From NCBI GenBank assembly GCA_050248955.1, contig JBFWRK010000016.1, positions 1 through 64,000 on the forward strand: a stretch of 64,000 bases of DNA, written 5' to 3'. Position numbers and translations under genes: made by a program. Source of the stretch: JBFWRK01 sp050248955. GTDB taxonomy: Bacteria > Actinomycetota > Acidimicrobiia > Acidimicrobiales > Ilumatobacteraceae. Shown here in pieces: positions 1-9,463 of this stretch. Numbering within the stretch: position 1 is the first letter of the stretch; every line of letters begins with the position of its first letter. Below the pieces are notes generated by a model, which was given only the letters and a program-made list of their open reading frames with translations, was not told where the DNA came from and did no database searches.

Positions 1-59
1 GCGGGTTCCACCGGTGCACGGTCACCCCACTGCGTCGAACGGCTCACCGCCCCATTCGA

Positions 60-917
60 TCAGTACCGGTAGAAGCCGTGCGAGGTCTTGCGTCCGAGCT
101 GACCGGCGGCCACCATCCGCCGCAGCGCCGGCACGGCCGCGTAGTTCGGGTCGCGGAACTCGTCGTAGAGCGCATCCAGGATCGCCAGCGAGGTGTCGAG
201 GCCGACGAGGTCGAGCAGCGCGAACGGCCCCATCGGGAAGTTGCACCCGCCCTTCATCGCCGTGTCGATGTCCTCTTTGGTCGCCGTTCCCTGCTCCCAC
301 ATCCGCACCGCGTTGTTCAGGTACGGGAACAGCAAGGCGTTCACGACGAAACCGGCGCGGTCGGCGACGTGCACCGCATCCTTGCCACACGCGACGGCGA
401 ACGCGGTCGCGGCGGCGATCGTCTCGTCGCTGGCGGTGAGCGGGCGGACGATCTCGACGAGCTTCATCATCGGTGCCGGGTTGAAGAAGTGGATGCCGCA
501 GACGCGATCGGGCCGCTGCGTCTGCATCGCCAGCTCGACGATCGGCAACGTCGACGTGTTGCTGGCGAGGATGCCGGTCGGCTTCACGATCTGCTCGAGC
601 TCGGCGAACAGCGCCTTCTTGATCGTCAGGTCCTCGACGACGGACTCGATCACGAGGTCGCAGTCGGCGACGCCGCCCAGATGGTCGGTTGCGGTGATGC
701 GGCCGAGGATCGCCTTGCTCGTCTCGTCGTCGATCTTGCCCTTCTCGACCTGCTTGGCGAGGCCGCGCTCGAGGTGCGTGAGCATCCCGTCGGCGGTCGC
801 CTGCGAACGAGAGCGGACGACGACGTCGTAGCCGGCCCGTGCAGCCACCTCGGCCAACCCGGCACCCATGATGCCCGAGCCGAGGATTCCGACCTTGGTG
901 ATCGCTGTGTCTCCCAC
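60..917 (-). CDS. 3-hydroxybutyryl-CoA dehydrogenase family
   Basis: A 285-residue NAD-dependent 3-hydroxyacyl-CoA dehydrogenase that oxidises 3-hydroxybutyryl-CoA (or related acyl-CoA) in beta-oxidation or butyrate/PHB metabolism in the cytoplasm. The N-terminal Rossmann fold has GSGIMGAG near residue 12, the family's NTSTL and HFFNPAPMMKLVEIV segments follow (the His is catalytic in the family), and the helical C-terminal domain carries NFPMGPFALLDLVGLD. Length matches the stand-alone FadB2/Hbd type (about 285 residues). I start it at GTG 917: the protein alignment begins there, and a TAACAT box lies 8 bases upstream. The long upstream extension of the frame is not protein-like. Family confident, exact chain-length preference unknown. 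Confidence 0.9.
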   Translation of the reverse strand: MGDTAITKVGILGSGIMGAGLAEVAARAGYDVVVRSRSQATADGMLTHLERGLAKQVEKGKIDDETSKAILGRITATDHLGGVADCDLVIESVVEDLTIKKALFAELEQIVKPTGILASNTSTLPIVELAMQTQRPDRVCGIHFFNPAPMMKLVEIVRPLTASDETIAAATAFAVACGKDAVHVADRAGFVVNALLFPYLNNAVRMWEQGTATKEDIDTAMKGGCNFPMGPFALLDLVGLDTSLAILDALYDEFRDPNYAAVPALRRMVAAGQLGRKTSHGFYRY

Positions 918-925
918 GGACCCCG

Positions 926-931
926 ATGTTA
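926..931 (-). promoter_or_regulatory. -10 box (TAACAT) of acyl-CoA dehydrogenase gene
   Basis: TAACAT on the minus strand, 8 bases before the GTG start at 917; fits the window's leaderless pattern. No convincing -35 seen. Confidence 0.4.
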
Positions 932-1011
932 CCGACCGGTAGCCTCCGCCACCAAGGCGCGAACCTGCCCGTCGCGGCGCACCGGCGCTCCGGATCGGGG
1001 AACATGGGCGG

Positions 1012-1776
1012 ATGCGCATCGAGCAGCTCTGGCGATATCCGGTGAAGTCGTTGCAGGGCGAGCCGGTCGCCGCGATCGACGTGGGTTCACGTGGACTGGC
1101 CGGCGATCGTTCCTGGGCGCTGCTCGACCACGCGACCGGGTTGACGCTGACCGCCCGGCGGGTTCCCGAGCTGCTCTTCGCCACGGGCGTCCTCGACGGC
1201 GACGGCCAACGTCCGCAGGTCCATGTCCGCCTGCCCGACGGCACGGAGACGGACGACGACGGGGCGCTGTCGCGATGGCTCGGCCGAGACGTGGCGCTGG
1301 TCGCGGCGGCTGATGACCGGGCCGGCACCTACGAGATCGCAGTCGACGCCGAGCGCGAGGACACCGCCGACTGGGTCACCTGGACGGGACCGACGGGGTC
1401 GTTCCACGACTCGAAGCGGACGCAGGTGTCGATCATCGGCCGCGAGACGTTGCGCGACTGGTCGGTGCGCCGCTTCCGGCCGAACGTCGTGGTGACCGGC
1501 GGTGACGAGGACGGTCTTGTCGGACGGACCGTGACGAGCGGTTCGAGCTCACTGGCGCTCGACGTCGTGAAGCGGATCGACCGCTGCGTGATGGTGACGC
1601 GTCCGCAACCCGGTGGGATCGAGCGTGATCTCGACGTGCTGCGGACCGTGAACCGGGAGCGGGATACGTTCCTCGGCGTGGGAGCGCTCGTGCGAGGGAC
1701 CGGAACCGTGGCCGTCGGCGACGAGCTCACGATCGCCGGCGAGATCGCCGACCTCGGAGAGGAGTCGTTGAGGTGA
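1012..1776 (+). CDS. MOSC domain-containing protein
   Basis: A 254-residue protein with an N-terminal MOSC beta-barrel (MRIEQLWRYPVKSLQGE is the typical opening) followed by a MOSC domain (about residues 115-250). MOSC proteins are related to the C-terminal part of molybdenum cofactor sulfurase and, in some members, act in N-hydroxylated-compound reduction or sulfur handling. No ferredoxin or PLP domain is attached, so a specific reaction cannot be assigned. Its stop overlaps the next gene's GTG by four bases (GTGA), so the two are probably co-translated. ATG 1012 is the only reasonable start. Confidence 0.85.
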   Translation: MRIEQLWRYPVKSLQGEPVAAIDVGSRGLAGDRSWALLDHATGLTLTARRVPELLFATGVLDGDGQRPQVHVRLPDGTETDDDGALSRWLGRDVALVAAADDRAGTYEIAVDAEREDTADWVTWTGPTGSFHDSKRTQVSIIGRETLRDWSVRRFRPNVVVTGGDEDGLVGRTVTSGSSSLALDVVKRIDRCVMVTRPQPGGIERDLDVLRTVNRERDTFLGVGALVRGTGTVAVGDELTIAGEIADLGEESLR

Positions 1777-2408
1777 CGGGAACCATCGCACTCGTGGGCG
1801 GCGGCGCGTTCTCGCCCGCCGTCGATGCCATCGACCGTCGGCTGCTCGAGCTGAGCGACGCCGTCGAGGTCGTCGTGCTGCCGACAGCGGACGCGTTCGA
1901 GCATCCCGAGCGCTGCGTCGAGCAGGCGATCGCGTGGTACGCCGGCCTCGGGGTCCGGGCGGTCGGACTCGACATCCTCCGCCGCGCCGACGCGCTCGAC
2001 GAGGCGCACGCTGCGACTCTGGCTGCGGCGCGGTTCGTGTACCTCGCCGGCGACTCACCACTGCACCTGCGCTCGGTGATGAAGGACACGCCGGTCTGGG
2101 AAGCGCTCCTCAGCGTGGCGCGTGCCGGCGGCGTGGTCGCTGCGGCGGGCTCGGCGGCTGCCGCGCTGTGCGACCCGATGGTCGACCCGCGCGGCGGTGC
2201 GTTCACGCTCGGCCTCGGCCTGCTCCCCGGACTCGCGCTCGTCACCGAAGCGGAGACGTGGTCGGTCGAGCGCCTGAAGCGCACGCTCGATCTGGTGAGC
2301 GGCTTCGCCGTCGCGATGCTGCCGACCGGGTCAGCGCTGCTCCACAGCGCCGCCGGCTGGGAGGAGATCGGTCCCCACGAGGTCCACGGCGAGCTGCCCG
2401 CGATCTGA
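1773..2408 (+). CDS. Peptidase S51 / cyanophycinase-like protein
   Basis: A 211-residue class-I-glutamine-amidotransferase-fold protein of the S51 type (dipeptidase E/cyanophycinase). The opening TGTIALVGGGAFSPAVDAID, the LAGDSP segment near residue 92 and the nucleophile elbow around Ser127 (AAGSAAAA) show the fold. Family members have GxSAGA at the elbow; here Gly after Ser-Ala is Ala, so activity is plausible but not certain. GTG start lies inside the stop of the MOSC gene (4-base overlap), suggesting one transcript. Substrate unknown; an alternative is a non-peptidase amidotransferase-like protein. Confidence 0.65.
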   Translation: MTGTIALVGGGAFSPAVDAIDRRLLELSDAVEVVVLPTADAFEHPERCVEQAIAWYAGLGVRAVGLDILRRADALDEAHAATLAAARFVYLAGDSPLHLRSVMKDTPVWEALLSVARAGGVVAAAGSAAAALCDPMVDPRGGAFTLGLGLLPGLALVTEAETWSVERLKRTLDLVSGFAVAMLPTGSALLHSAAGWEEIGPHEVHGELPAI

Positions 2409-2410
2409 CG

Positions 2411-3283
2411 TCACGCCTCGGTGATCGTCACCTTCGAGATCTGGATCAGGCCGAGCGGAGGTACGCCGCTCGACGCGGGATCGTCGTTGCCCAGCGCGTC
2501 GAGGGCCTTGACGGTGGTGTCGAGACCCTCGGTGACCTGGCCGAACAGCGAGTAGTCGGCCGGCAGCGCGGCGCCGGAGTCGCCGGTGATGATGAAGAAC
2601 TGGCTGCCGTTGGTGTTCGCCCCCGAGTTGGCCATCGCCAGCGAACCGATGACGTACTCGCCCTCGGCGGGCAGCTCGTCGTCGAACTCGTAGCCGGGTC
2701 CGCCGGAGCCGGTGCCCTCGGGATCGCCGCACTGCACGACGAAGCCGGGGACCGCGCGGTGGCAGACGATGCCGTCGAAGTAGTGGTAGCGGGCGAGGAC
2801 GACGAAGTTGTTGACGGTGTTCGGTGCCTTCGTCGCGTCGAGCTCGACGGTCATCGCGCCGAGGTTCGTCTCGATCTCGGCGGTGTAGCTCGCCGCCGGG
2901 TCGATGCACATCGGCGGCGACTGCTCGAAGGTGATCGTGCGTTCCGCCGAGCCGTCGTCGGGCGGGCAGGGCGTCTCGCCGGTGATCGCCGCGCCGGGCA
3001 CCGTGGCCGACGGCTGGGCGGTCGTGACCGTGGCCTCGCCGGACGCGACGGTGGTCGTGACCGTGGCCTCGCCGGACGCGAGGGTCGTCGATGTCTGCGC
3101 CTCGCCGTCGTCGTCCCCGCCGCCGAAGATCGAGAACAGCAGCGCGAGGAGCACTGCCGCGGCGATGCCGACGCCGATCAGCAGGCCCCGCCGCTTGTAC
3201 TTCTGCTGCTGCTGGACCTTGGCCATCTCCTCGAGCCGGAGTTGACGGTTGGCCTTCTGACGTTCGCGCTTGTCGGTGCCCAC
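2411..3283 (-). CDS. Membrane-anchored cyclophilin-type peptidyl-prolyl isomerase
   Basis: 290 residues. A basic cytoplasmic N-terminus (residues 1-30) is followed by one membrane helix (about 31-53), a Thr/Val/Ala-rich linker with two repeats of ASGEATVTT, and a C-terminal cyclophilin domain (about 130-290) with CHRAVPGFVVQCGDP and ANSGANTNGSQFF, which contain the catalytic Arg and substrate-pocket residues. It would isomerise prolyl bonds in proteins outside the membrane. Start is GTG 3283, preceded at 9 bases by TAGCCT. It ends two bases from the convergent S51-like gene. Divergent from lysC. Confidence 0.9.
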   Translation of the reverse strand: MGTDKRERQKANRQLRLEEMAKVQQQQKYKRRGLLIGVGIAAAVLLALLFSIFGGGDDDGEAQTSTTLASGEATVTTTVASGEATVTTAQPSATVPGAAITGETPCPPDDGSAERTITFEQSPPMCIDPAASYTAEIETNLGAMTVELDATKAPNTVNNFVVLARYHYFDGIVCHRAVPGFVVQCGDPEGTGSGGPGYEFDDELPAEGEYVIGSLAMANSGANTNGSQFFIITGDSGAALPADYSLFGQVTEGLDTTVKALDALGNDDPASSGVPPLGLIQISKVTITEA

Positions 3284-3292
3284 GGGGAGGAG

Positions 3293-3298
3293 AGGCTA
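3293..3298 (-). promoter_or_regulatory. -10 box (TAGCCT) of cyclophilin gene
   Basis: GGTAGCCT on the minus strand, 9 bases before GTG 3283. The same octamer precedes lysC on the other strand at 3381-3388. Confidence 0.45.
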
Positions 3299-3382
3299 CC
3301 GAGAACGCCCCACCGCACACAGGCGGCTCGGCCGTGATCCTCGAAGGCAGGGTTCGGCCCGGGTGCTCGCGGTCCCAGCCGG

Positions 3383-3388
3383 TAGCCT
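3383..3388 (+). promoter_or_regulatory. -10 box (TAGCCT) of lysC
   Basis: GGTAGCCT, with TAGCCT 9 bases before the lysC GTG; consistent with a leaderless or nearly leaderless mRNA. Confidence 0.45.
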
Positions 3389-3397
3389 TGCGACCTC

Positions 3398-4648
3398 GTG
3401 GCGCTCATCGTCCAGAAGTACGGCGGAACCTCGGTCGCCGATCCAGATCGCATGCGAGCCGTTGCCGAGCACGTCGCATTCACCAAGCGCCACGGCAACG
3501 ACGTCGTCGTGGTGGTCTCGGCGATGGGCAAGGCGACCGACAACCTGATCGCGCTCGCCGACAGCGTCTCGAAGACGCAGCCCGGCCGCGAGATGGACAT
3601 GCTGCTCACGACGGGTGAGCGGGTCTCCGCCGCGCTCGTGACGATGGCGCTCGCCGACCAGGGCGTCGAAGCGGTGAGCTTCACCGGCAGTCAGGTCGGG
3701 ATCATCACCGACACGGTGCACCGGAAGGCGAAGATCGTCGAGGTCAGGGGCGACCGCGTGCGCGAGGCCCTCGCGAGCGGCAAGGTGTGCGTGATCGCCG
3801 GCTTCCAGGGCGTCAGCACCGACAAGGAGATCACGACGCTCGGCCGGGGTGCTTCCGACCTCACGGCCTCCGCGCTCGCGCAGGCGCTCGACGCCGATGC
3901 CTGCGAGATCTACACCGATGTCACGGGCGTGTTCTCCGCCGATCCGCGCATCGTTCCCCAGGCCCGCAAGCTCGCCCGGATCAACTTCGACGAGATGCTC
4001 GAGATGGCCGGTGCCGGCAGCAAGGTGCTCGCCCTGCGCTCGGTCGAGTTCGCCCGCAACCACAACGTCCCGCTCCACGTCCGCTCCAGCTTCACCTGGG
4101 AGCCAGGCACGTGGGTCACCTCCGAGGAGCCCTCGATGGAAGACCCGATCATCTCCGGCGTCGTGCACGACGTCAGTGAGTCGAAGGTGACCGTGCTCTC
4201 GGTCCCCGACCGGCCGGGCATCTCCGCGGCGCTCTTCGAACCGCTGGCCGACGCGAACGTCAACGTCGACATGATCGTGCAGAACACGTCGAAGGAGGGC
4301 ATGACCGACATCTCCTTCACGATGCCGAAGGCCGACATGGGCGTCGCCGAGGCGATCGTCAGCCGGGTCGCCAACGAGATCGGTGCGGACGGCGTCACGC
4401 ACGACGCCGAGATCGCGAAGGTGTCGCTCGTCGGCGCGGGCATGAAGACGAGCCCCGGCATCGCCGCCAAGATGTTCCGCGTCCTCGCCGACGAGGAGGT
4501 CAACATCAAGATGATCTCCACGTCCACGATCCGCATCTCCGTGGTGGTCGCCGCCGCCGACATGGAGCGCGCCGTCCGGTCCCTGCACTCCGCGTTCGGG
4601 CTCGACAGTGGGCAGGCGTACTCAGCGCCGCTCCCCGAGCGCAAGTGA
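3398..4648 (+). CDS. lysC: Aspartate kinase (alpha subunit)
   Basis: 416-residue aspartokinase, which phosphorylates aspartate at the head of Lys/Thr/Met biosynthesis. The kinase domain opens with VQKYGGTSVADP, contains TTLGRGASDLTA and the EIYTDVTGVFSADPR segment, and is followed by two ACT domains (about residues 265-335 and 345-410), the usual site of feedback inhibition. Length equals the actinobacterial alpha subunit. Start GTG 3398 follows TAGCCT by 9 bases. An internal in-frame start at 4136 would make a beta subunit (separate entry). asd lies two genes downstream, so two successive pathway steps are encoded together. Confidence 0.97.
   Translation: MALIVQKYGGTSVADPDRMRAVAEHVAFTKRHGNDVVVVVSAMGKATDNLIALADSVSKTQPGREMDMLLTTGERVSAALVTMALADQGVEAVSFTGSQVGIITDTVHRKAKIVEVRGDRVREALASGKVCVIAGFQGVSTDKEITTLGRGASDLTASALAQALDADACEIYTDVTGVFSADPRIVPQARKLARINFDEMLEMAGAGSKVLALRSVEFARNHNVPLHVRSSFTWEPGTWVTSEEPSMEDPIISGVVHDVSESKVTVLSVPDRPGISAALFEPLADANVNVDMIVQNTSKEGMTDISFTMPKADMGVAEAIVSRVANEIGADGVTHDAEIAKVSLVGAGMKTSPGIAAKMFRVLADEEVNIKMISTSTIRISVVVAAADMERAVRSLHSAFGLDSGQAYSAPLPERK
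4136..4648 (+). CDS. lysC: Internal-start aspartokinase beta subunit (in-frame within lysC)
   Basis: In-frame ATG at codon 247 of lysC, preceded by GAGGAG at 4124-4129 with 6-base spacing. The product would be 170 residues beginning MEDPIISGVVHDVSESKVTV and contain only the two ACT domains. In Corynebacterium and Bacillus aspartokinase is an alpha2beta2 enzyme whose beta chain arises from exactly this kind of overlapping start, and the residue context matches the corynebacterial beta start. Seen: the SD and ATG. Inferred: that the chain is made here. Confidence 0.6.
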   Translation: MEDPIISGVVHDVSESKVTVLSVPDRPGISAALFEPLADANVNVDMIVQNTSKEGMTDISFTMPKADMGVAEAIVSRVANEIGADGVTHDAEIAKVSLVGAGMKTSPGIAAKMFRVLADEEVNIKMISTSTIRISVVVAAADMERAVRSLHSAFGLDSGQAYSAPLPERK

Positions 4649-4680
4649 TCGCGCCCTCGGAGGATCTACCCTCTGCCGTC

Positions 4681-6598
<1,918 letters not shown>

Positions 6599-6611
6599 CA
6601 GGTCTCGGTCG

Positions 6612-6896
6612 TCAGCAGGCGCAGGGGAGCCGTTCGCACTTCGGGCAGCCGGTCGCGTACTTCGCCATCGCGGCATCGAGATCGACGCCCATCTGGTTGG
6701 CGAGCGTCGCCACCCAGGCGATGACATCGGCGAACTCGGCGACCTGTTGCTCCTTCGTGCCCTTGCGGACTGCCTGGGCGAGCTCGCCGACCTCTTCCGC
6801 CAGCCAGGCCACGGTTGCCGGCACGCCACGTTCGCGGTCGCGCGTGCCGTAGGTGCGGTCGATCACGTCCTGCAGATGCCCGAGCGTCAGCGCCAT
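6612..6896 (-). CDS. MazG-like nucleotide pyrophosphohydrolase
   Basis: A 94-residue all-alpha NTP pyrophosphohydrolase of the MazG/dCTPase type, expected to remove pyrophosphate from (deoxy)nucleotides as house-cleaning. The metal-binding helix pair is visible as [16 protein letters not shown] (EExxE) and [14 protein letters not shown] (ExxD). The C-terminus ends [11 protein letters not shown], an unusual four-cysteine tail that could bind zinc. Start ATG 6896, immediately preceded in frame by a GTG that could also serve. The tail's CxxC and CxC are seen; metal binding is inferred. Confidence 0.85.
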   Translation of the reverse strand: MALTLGHLQDVIDRTYGTRDRERGVPATVAWLAEEVGELAQAVRKGTKEQQVAEFADVIAWVATLANQMGVDLDAAMAKYATGCPKCERLPCAC

Positions 6897-6968
6897 CACG
6901 CCGACGGTATCGGCGGACCGCTCGATCGACCGGCGTCGGATCTGGTCGTGCGACGGTCCGGAACGCAC

Positions 6969-6996
6969 GAACGGGCCGCCCGAGGGCGGCCCGTTC
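6969..6996 (-). terminator. GC-rich hairpin between tRNA-Pro and MazG-like gene
   Basis: Perfect 12-bp stem (6969-6980 with 6985-6996) around a CGAG tetraloop. It lies 11 bases past the 3' end of tRNA-Pro and upstream of the MazG-like gene. There is no U-tract, so a terminator is likely but not proven; it could also act on either strand. Confidence 0.5.
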
Positions 6997-7007
6997 CACT
7001 TTCCCGG

Positions 7008-7082
7008 TCGGGGTGGGGAGATTTGAACTCCCGGCCTCCACGTCCCGAACGTGGCGCGCTAACCAAGCTGCGCTACACCCCG
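7008..7082 (-). tRNA. tRNA-Pro (CGG anticodon)
   Basis: Reading the minus strand from 7082: acceptor CGGGGTG pairs with CACCCCG at the 3' end, the D arm is TAGCGCAGCTTGGTTAGCGC, the anticodon stem CCACG/CGTGG holds loop TTCGGGA (anticodon CGG, proline), and the T arm is GGGAGTTCAAATCTCCC. The discriminator is A; CCA is not encoded. Confidence 0.95.
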
Positions 7083-7098
7083 GAAAGGCTTCGCAACT

Positions 7099-7590
7099 CT
7101 ATCCGGTCGTCGCCGGTTCGCCAGTTGGCGAATCTGCCGCAGCGTCAGCGGAGGCTGCGGTGTCCTCGACGGCGGCGTCGGCCGCTTCGGTCGGGGCTGC
7201 GACGGGAACGCCCTCGTGGAACGTGCCCCCACCGGCCACCGTCGTCACGGCGCGACGGATGCGGAGCGCGTCGAGCGGCTTGATCAACCAGCCGTCGGCG
7301 GAGCTCCGCCGGGCCAGGTGGATGTCAGCCGACCGGTCGAGCAGCATCACGATGGGGACGCGCGGCAGCAACCCGCTCGACTCGTCGAGCCGCAACTGCA
7401 TCGTCGTCGCCATGCCGCCCATCGTGCCGACCTGCAGGTCGAGCACGGCGACATCGGGCTGGTGGGCCCGAACGAAGCCGGCGACGTCACGCCCGTCGGT
7501 GCAGATCGAGAACGTGACGTCGGGACCTTCCAGAGCGGCCCGGAGCTCGTCGAGGACCCACGCCGCGTCGGTCGCCACCAGAATGTGCAC
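7099..7590 (-). CDS. Single-domain response regulator receiver-like protein
   Basis: 163 residues with one receiver fold and no output domain. VHILVATD opens strand 1, the phosphoacceptor candidate is Asp51 in [16 protein letters not shown] forms strand 4, and the conserved Lys is in [11 protein letters not shown]. The acidic pocket is reduced to Asp8, because Ala follows where a second Asp/Glu is usual, so phosphorylation may be weak. An Ala/Asp/Glu-rich disordered tail of about 35 residues follows. No histidine kinase is adjacent. Start GTG 7590 fits the receiver boundary; the longer upstream frame is not protein-like. Its stop is 16 bases from tRNA-Pro. Confidence 0.7.
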   Translation of the reverse strand: MHILVATDAAWVLDELRAALEGPDVTFSICTDGRDVAGFVRAHQPDVAVLDLQVGTMGGMATTMQLRLDESSGLLPRVPIVMLLDRSADIHLARRSSADGWLIKPLDALRIRRAVTTVAGGGTFHEGVPVAAPTEAADAAVEDTAASADAAADSPTGEPATTG

Positions 7591-7771
7591 GCCCCGGACG
7601 ATACCGACTCCCCACCAAACCCTGCGAATACCCCCGCCCGCCGCCCTGTCAGCGGCCCGCGAGCAGCTGCTCACCGGTGGCCAACAGATCCTTCGTCCTG
7701 ATGAACGCGCAACGTGGCGGATTCCGGCGTCCGATTGCCCCGTCGCTCGGGGGCCGTGGCGCGCTGGACGT

Positions 7772-7799
7772 GTGGCATGTGAGTGGCACAATTGTGGCA
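7772..7799 (+). promoter_or_regulatory. Putative autoregulatory operator/promoter of the toxin-antitoxin pair
   Basis: Three GTGGCA direct repeats start at 7772, 7783 and 7794, exactly 11 bases apart, the last ending on the A of the antitoxin ATG. A perfect 10-base palindrome CACAATTGTG (7787-7796) sits over a CACAAT -10-like box 6 bases before ATG 7799. Antitoxins commonly bind such sites and repress their own operon; that role is inferred here. Confidence 0.55.
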
Positions 7800-8035
7800 T
7801 GGCCCGAATTCGTCTCAGCACCACCGTCGACAGCGAGCTCCTCGAGCACGCCCGCAGGACCCGGGCGGGCGCGACCGACGCCGAGCTCATCGACGAAGCC
7901 CTGGCAGCATTACTCGCCGGTTACCGCGCTGCCGAGATCGACGAGGCGTATGCCGAGGCCTACTCCGTCCACCCGATGGACGAGCGAGACGAGTGGGGCG
8001 ATCTCGCATCGTTCCGTGAGGCGGCTGCACGGTGA
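7799..8035 (+). CDS. MazE/RHH-type antitoxin
   Basis: A 78-residue protein: a short basic N-terminal segment ([20 protein letters not shown]) typical of ribbon-helix-helix antitoxins, an alpha-helical middle ([18 protein letters not shown]) and an acidic C-terminal tail rich in Glu/Asp and Tyr that would wrap the toxin. It is followed with a 4-base GTGA overlap by a MazF-type toxin, which is the strongest support. ATG 7799 is preceded by the repeat/palindrome operator described separately; there is no room for a Shine-Dalgarno, so the mRNA is probably leaderless. Confidence 0.85.
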   Translation: MARIRLSTTVDSELLEHARRTRAGATDAELIDEALAALLAGYRAAEIDEAYAEAYSVHPMDERDEWGDLASFREAAAR

Positions 8036-8358
8036 TGGACGTTCCACGGCGTGGCGAGCTCTGGTGGTGCGAACCACGCGAGATCGGACGCCGACCGGTC
8101 GTCGTGTTGTCACGAGACGCCGCGATCCCGAGACTCCGCCGCGCACTGATCGCTCCGTGCACGACGACGTTGCGCGGCTTGCCCAGCGAAGTCGAGCTGG
8201 ACCCGGGCGAAGACCCGGTGCCTCGTCGCAGTGCCGTCAACCTCGACTCCGTGGAGTCTGTGTCGGTAGCGCTGCTCGTCGAGCGCATCGGCACGCTCAG
8301 CGGCTCACGCATGCGCCAGATCTGCGCCGCGCTCGCCGTCGCTACCGACTGCCGGTGA
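8032..8358 (+). CDS. MazF/PemK-type endoribonuclease toxin
   Basis: 108 residues. MazF toxins cut mRNA at short motifs. The family opening is clear ([20 protein letters not shown]), followed by [11 protein letters not shown] (Thr-rich loop with the catalytic Thr), [14 protein letters not shown] and a C-terminal [18 protein letters not shown] helix. The conserved Arg after RRG..W and the Thr are both present, so it looks intact. GTG 8032 overlaps the antitoxin stop; ATG 8035 is an equally good alternative. The cut sequence cannot be read from the protein. Confidence 0.92.
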   Translation: MMDVPRRGELWWCEPREIGRRPVVVLSRDAAIPRLRRALIAPCTTTLRGLPSEVELDPGEDPVPRRSAVNLDSVESVSVALLVERIGTLSGSRMRQICAALAVATDCR

Positions 8359-8386
8359 CAGGTCCCCCCACGGTCTCCGCCTCCCG

Positions 8387-8889
8387 ATGGCGTGCCTCGC
8401 TCCACGACTCGGCCATCAGGTCTTGATCGAGACCGGCGCATCCCCCGCCCGAGCCCCGCTCGACGAGTACCGGGCGTCGCTGCACGACTGCCTCGACGGG
8501 CTGAGCGAGGACGAGGCCCGAATGGGCCTCGTGCCCCCGAACACGACGCTGCTCGGTCTGGTCAAGCACGTCAGCTTCGTCGAAGGCGTCTGGTTCGACC
8601 AGGCAGTCACCGGCCGCGCACCTACGCAGCGATCGGCATCTCGACAACCCCCGAGCGGTCCTTCACCCTCCGCAAGTCGGACACCATCTCGAGCGTGCAG
8701 GCCGAGTATCGACGTCGTTGCGAACGCTCTCGCCGAACGATGGCCGCACTGGAGCTCGACGACACGGTCCACGGCCCGGGAGCGAGGCCCGTCTGGGCAC
8801 TCCAGCTTCAGGTGCTGCGAGAACTTGCTCAACACGCCGGACACGCCGACATCCTGAGGGAGCAGATCCTGGAACGGCGTGATCTCTGA
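8387..8889 (+). pseudogene. Frameshifted DinB/DUF664-family protein
   Basis: Two frames together spell one DUF664 (DinB-fold) protein. Frame one gives LDEYRASLHDCLDGLSEDEA and TTLLGLVKHVSFVEGVWF up to AVTGR. Frame two resumes with TYAAIGISTTPERSFTLR and ends with VLRELAQHAGHADILREQIL, the family's C-terminal signature. The switch is at about 8613-8620, where an extra GC in CCGCGCAC would account for the shift. As written neither frame makes the full four-helix protein. It may be a decayed gene beside the toxin pair or a sequencing/assembly error. The metal ligands (His in KHVSF, HAGHAD) are split between the frames. Confidence 0.75.
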
Positions 8890-8972
8890 TCGCCGCCTTC
8901 GGGCGTGTGCCAGGGCCGAACAAGCGGCGATGTGGGGCAGGTGGAGCTCGAGAGGTGTCGTATCGTCTTTTC

Positions 8973-9332
8973 ATGAGCCTGGAGTGGGAGCAGGTCGTCG
9001 TCGACGCCCGTGACCCAGTGGCGCTCGGTCGGTGGTGGCTCGAGGCGCTCAGATGGATCATCGTCAACGACGATCCGGACGAGTTCGAGATTCGGCCACA
9101 GCCAGATCGGCTCCCGGGACTCATCTTCGAGCCGGTCGACGAACGCAAGCAGGTCAAGAACCGCCTTCATCTCGACTTCCGCCCTGACGATCAGGACGCC
9201 GAGGTCGAGCGACTCATCGCACTCGGCGCATCCCGTGTTGACGTCGGGCAGGGCGAAGTTCCGTGGGTGGTGTTGGCTGATCCAGAGGGCAACGAGTTCT
9301 GCGTACTCCGGGATCATCGAGCATCGCCGTGA
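8973..9332 (+). CDS. VOC (glyoxalase-like) superfamily protein
   Basis: 119 residues with the two beta-alpha-beta3 units of the vicinal oxygen chelate fold: QVVVDARDPVALGRWWLEAL at the start, LHLDFRPDDQDAEVERLIALG as the second repeat and the typical ending WVVLADPEGNEFCVL. It belongs to the large actinobacterial glyoxalase/bleomycin-resistance-like group; substrate cannot be predicted. ATG 8973 chosen because the fold begins there. Confidence 0.85.
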   Translation: MSLEWEQVVVDARDPVALGRWWLEALRWIIVNDDPDEFEIRPQPDRLPGLIFEPVDERKQVKNRLHLDFRPDDQDAEVERLIALGASRVDVGQGEVPWVVLADPEGNEFCVLRDHRASP

Positions 9333-9463
9333 GCCGCGTCAGGACACGATGCGCGACGACGATCAGCGGTCGACGAACGTGCCATCCCGCCTGATGATGA
9401 AGCCGACTGTCAGCGGCCTGAAGGCGCTGAGCCCGCCATCGTCCACGGCAACCATGACGTCGG

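Noticed and set aside
7649..7849. Minus-strand frame ending in [19 protein letters not shown]
   Set aside because: The last 25 residues look protein-like and might be a gene remnant, but the 5' part crosses the toxin-antitoxin operator and no family could be recognised.
9370..9460. 30-codon minus-strand frame MVAVDDGGLSAFRPLTVG... between VOC and RibD-like genes
   Set aside because: Plausible composition but too short, without promoter or Shine-Dalgarno, and no family match from memory.
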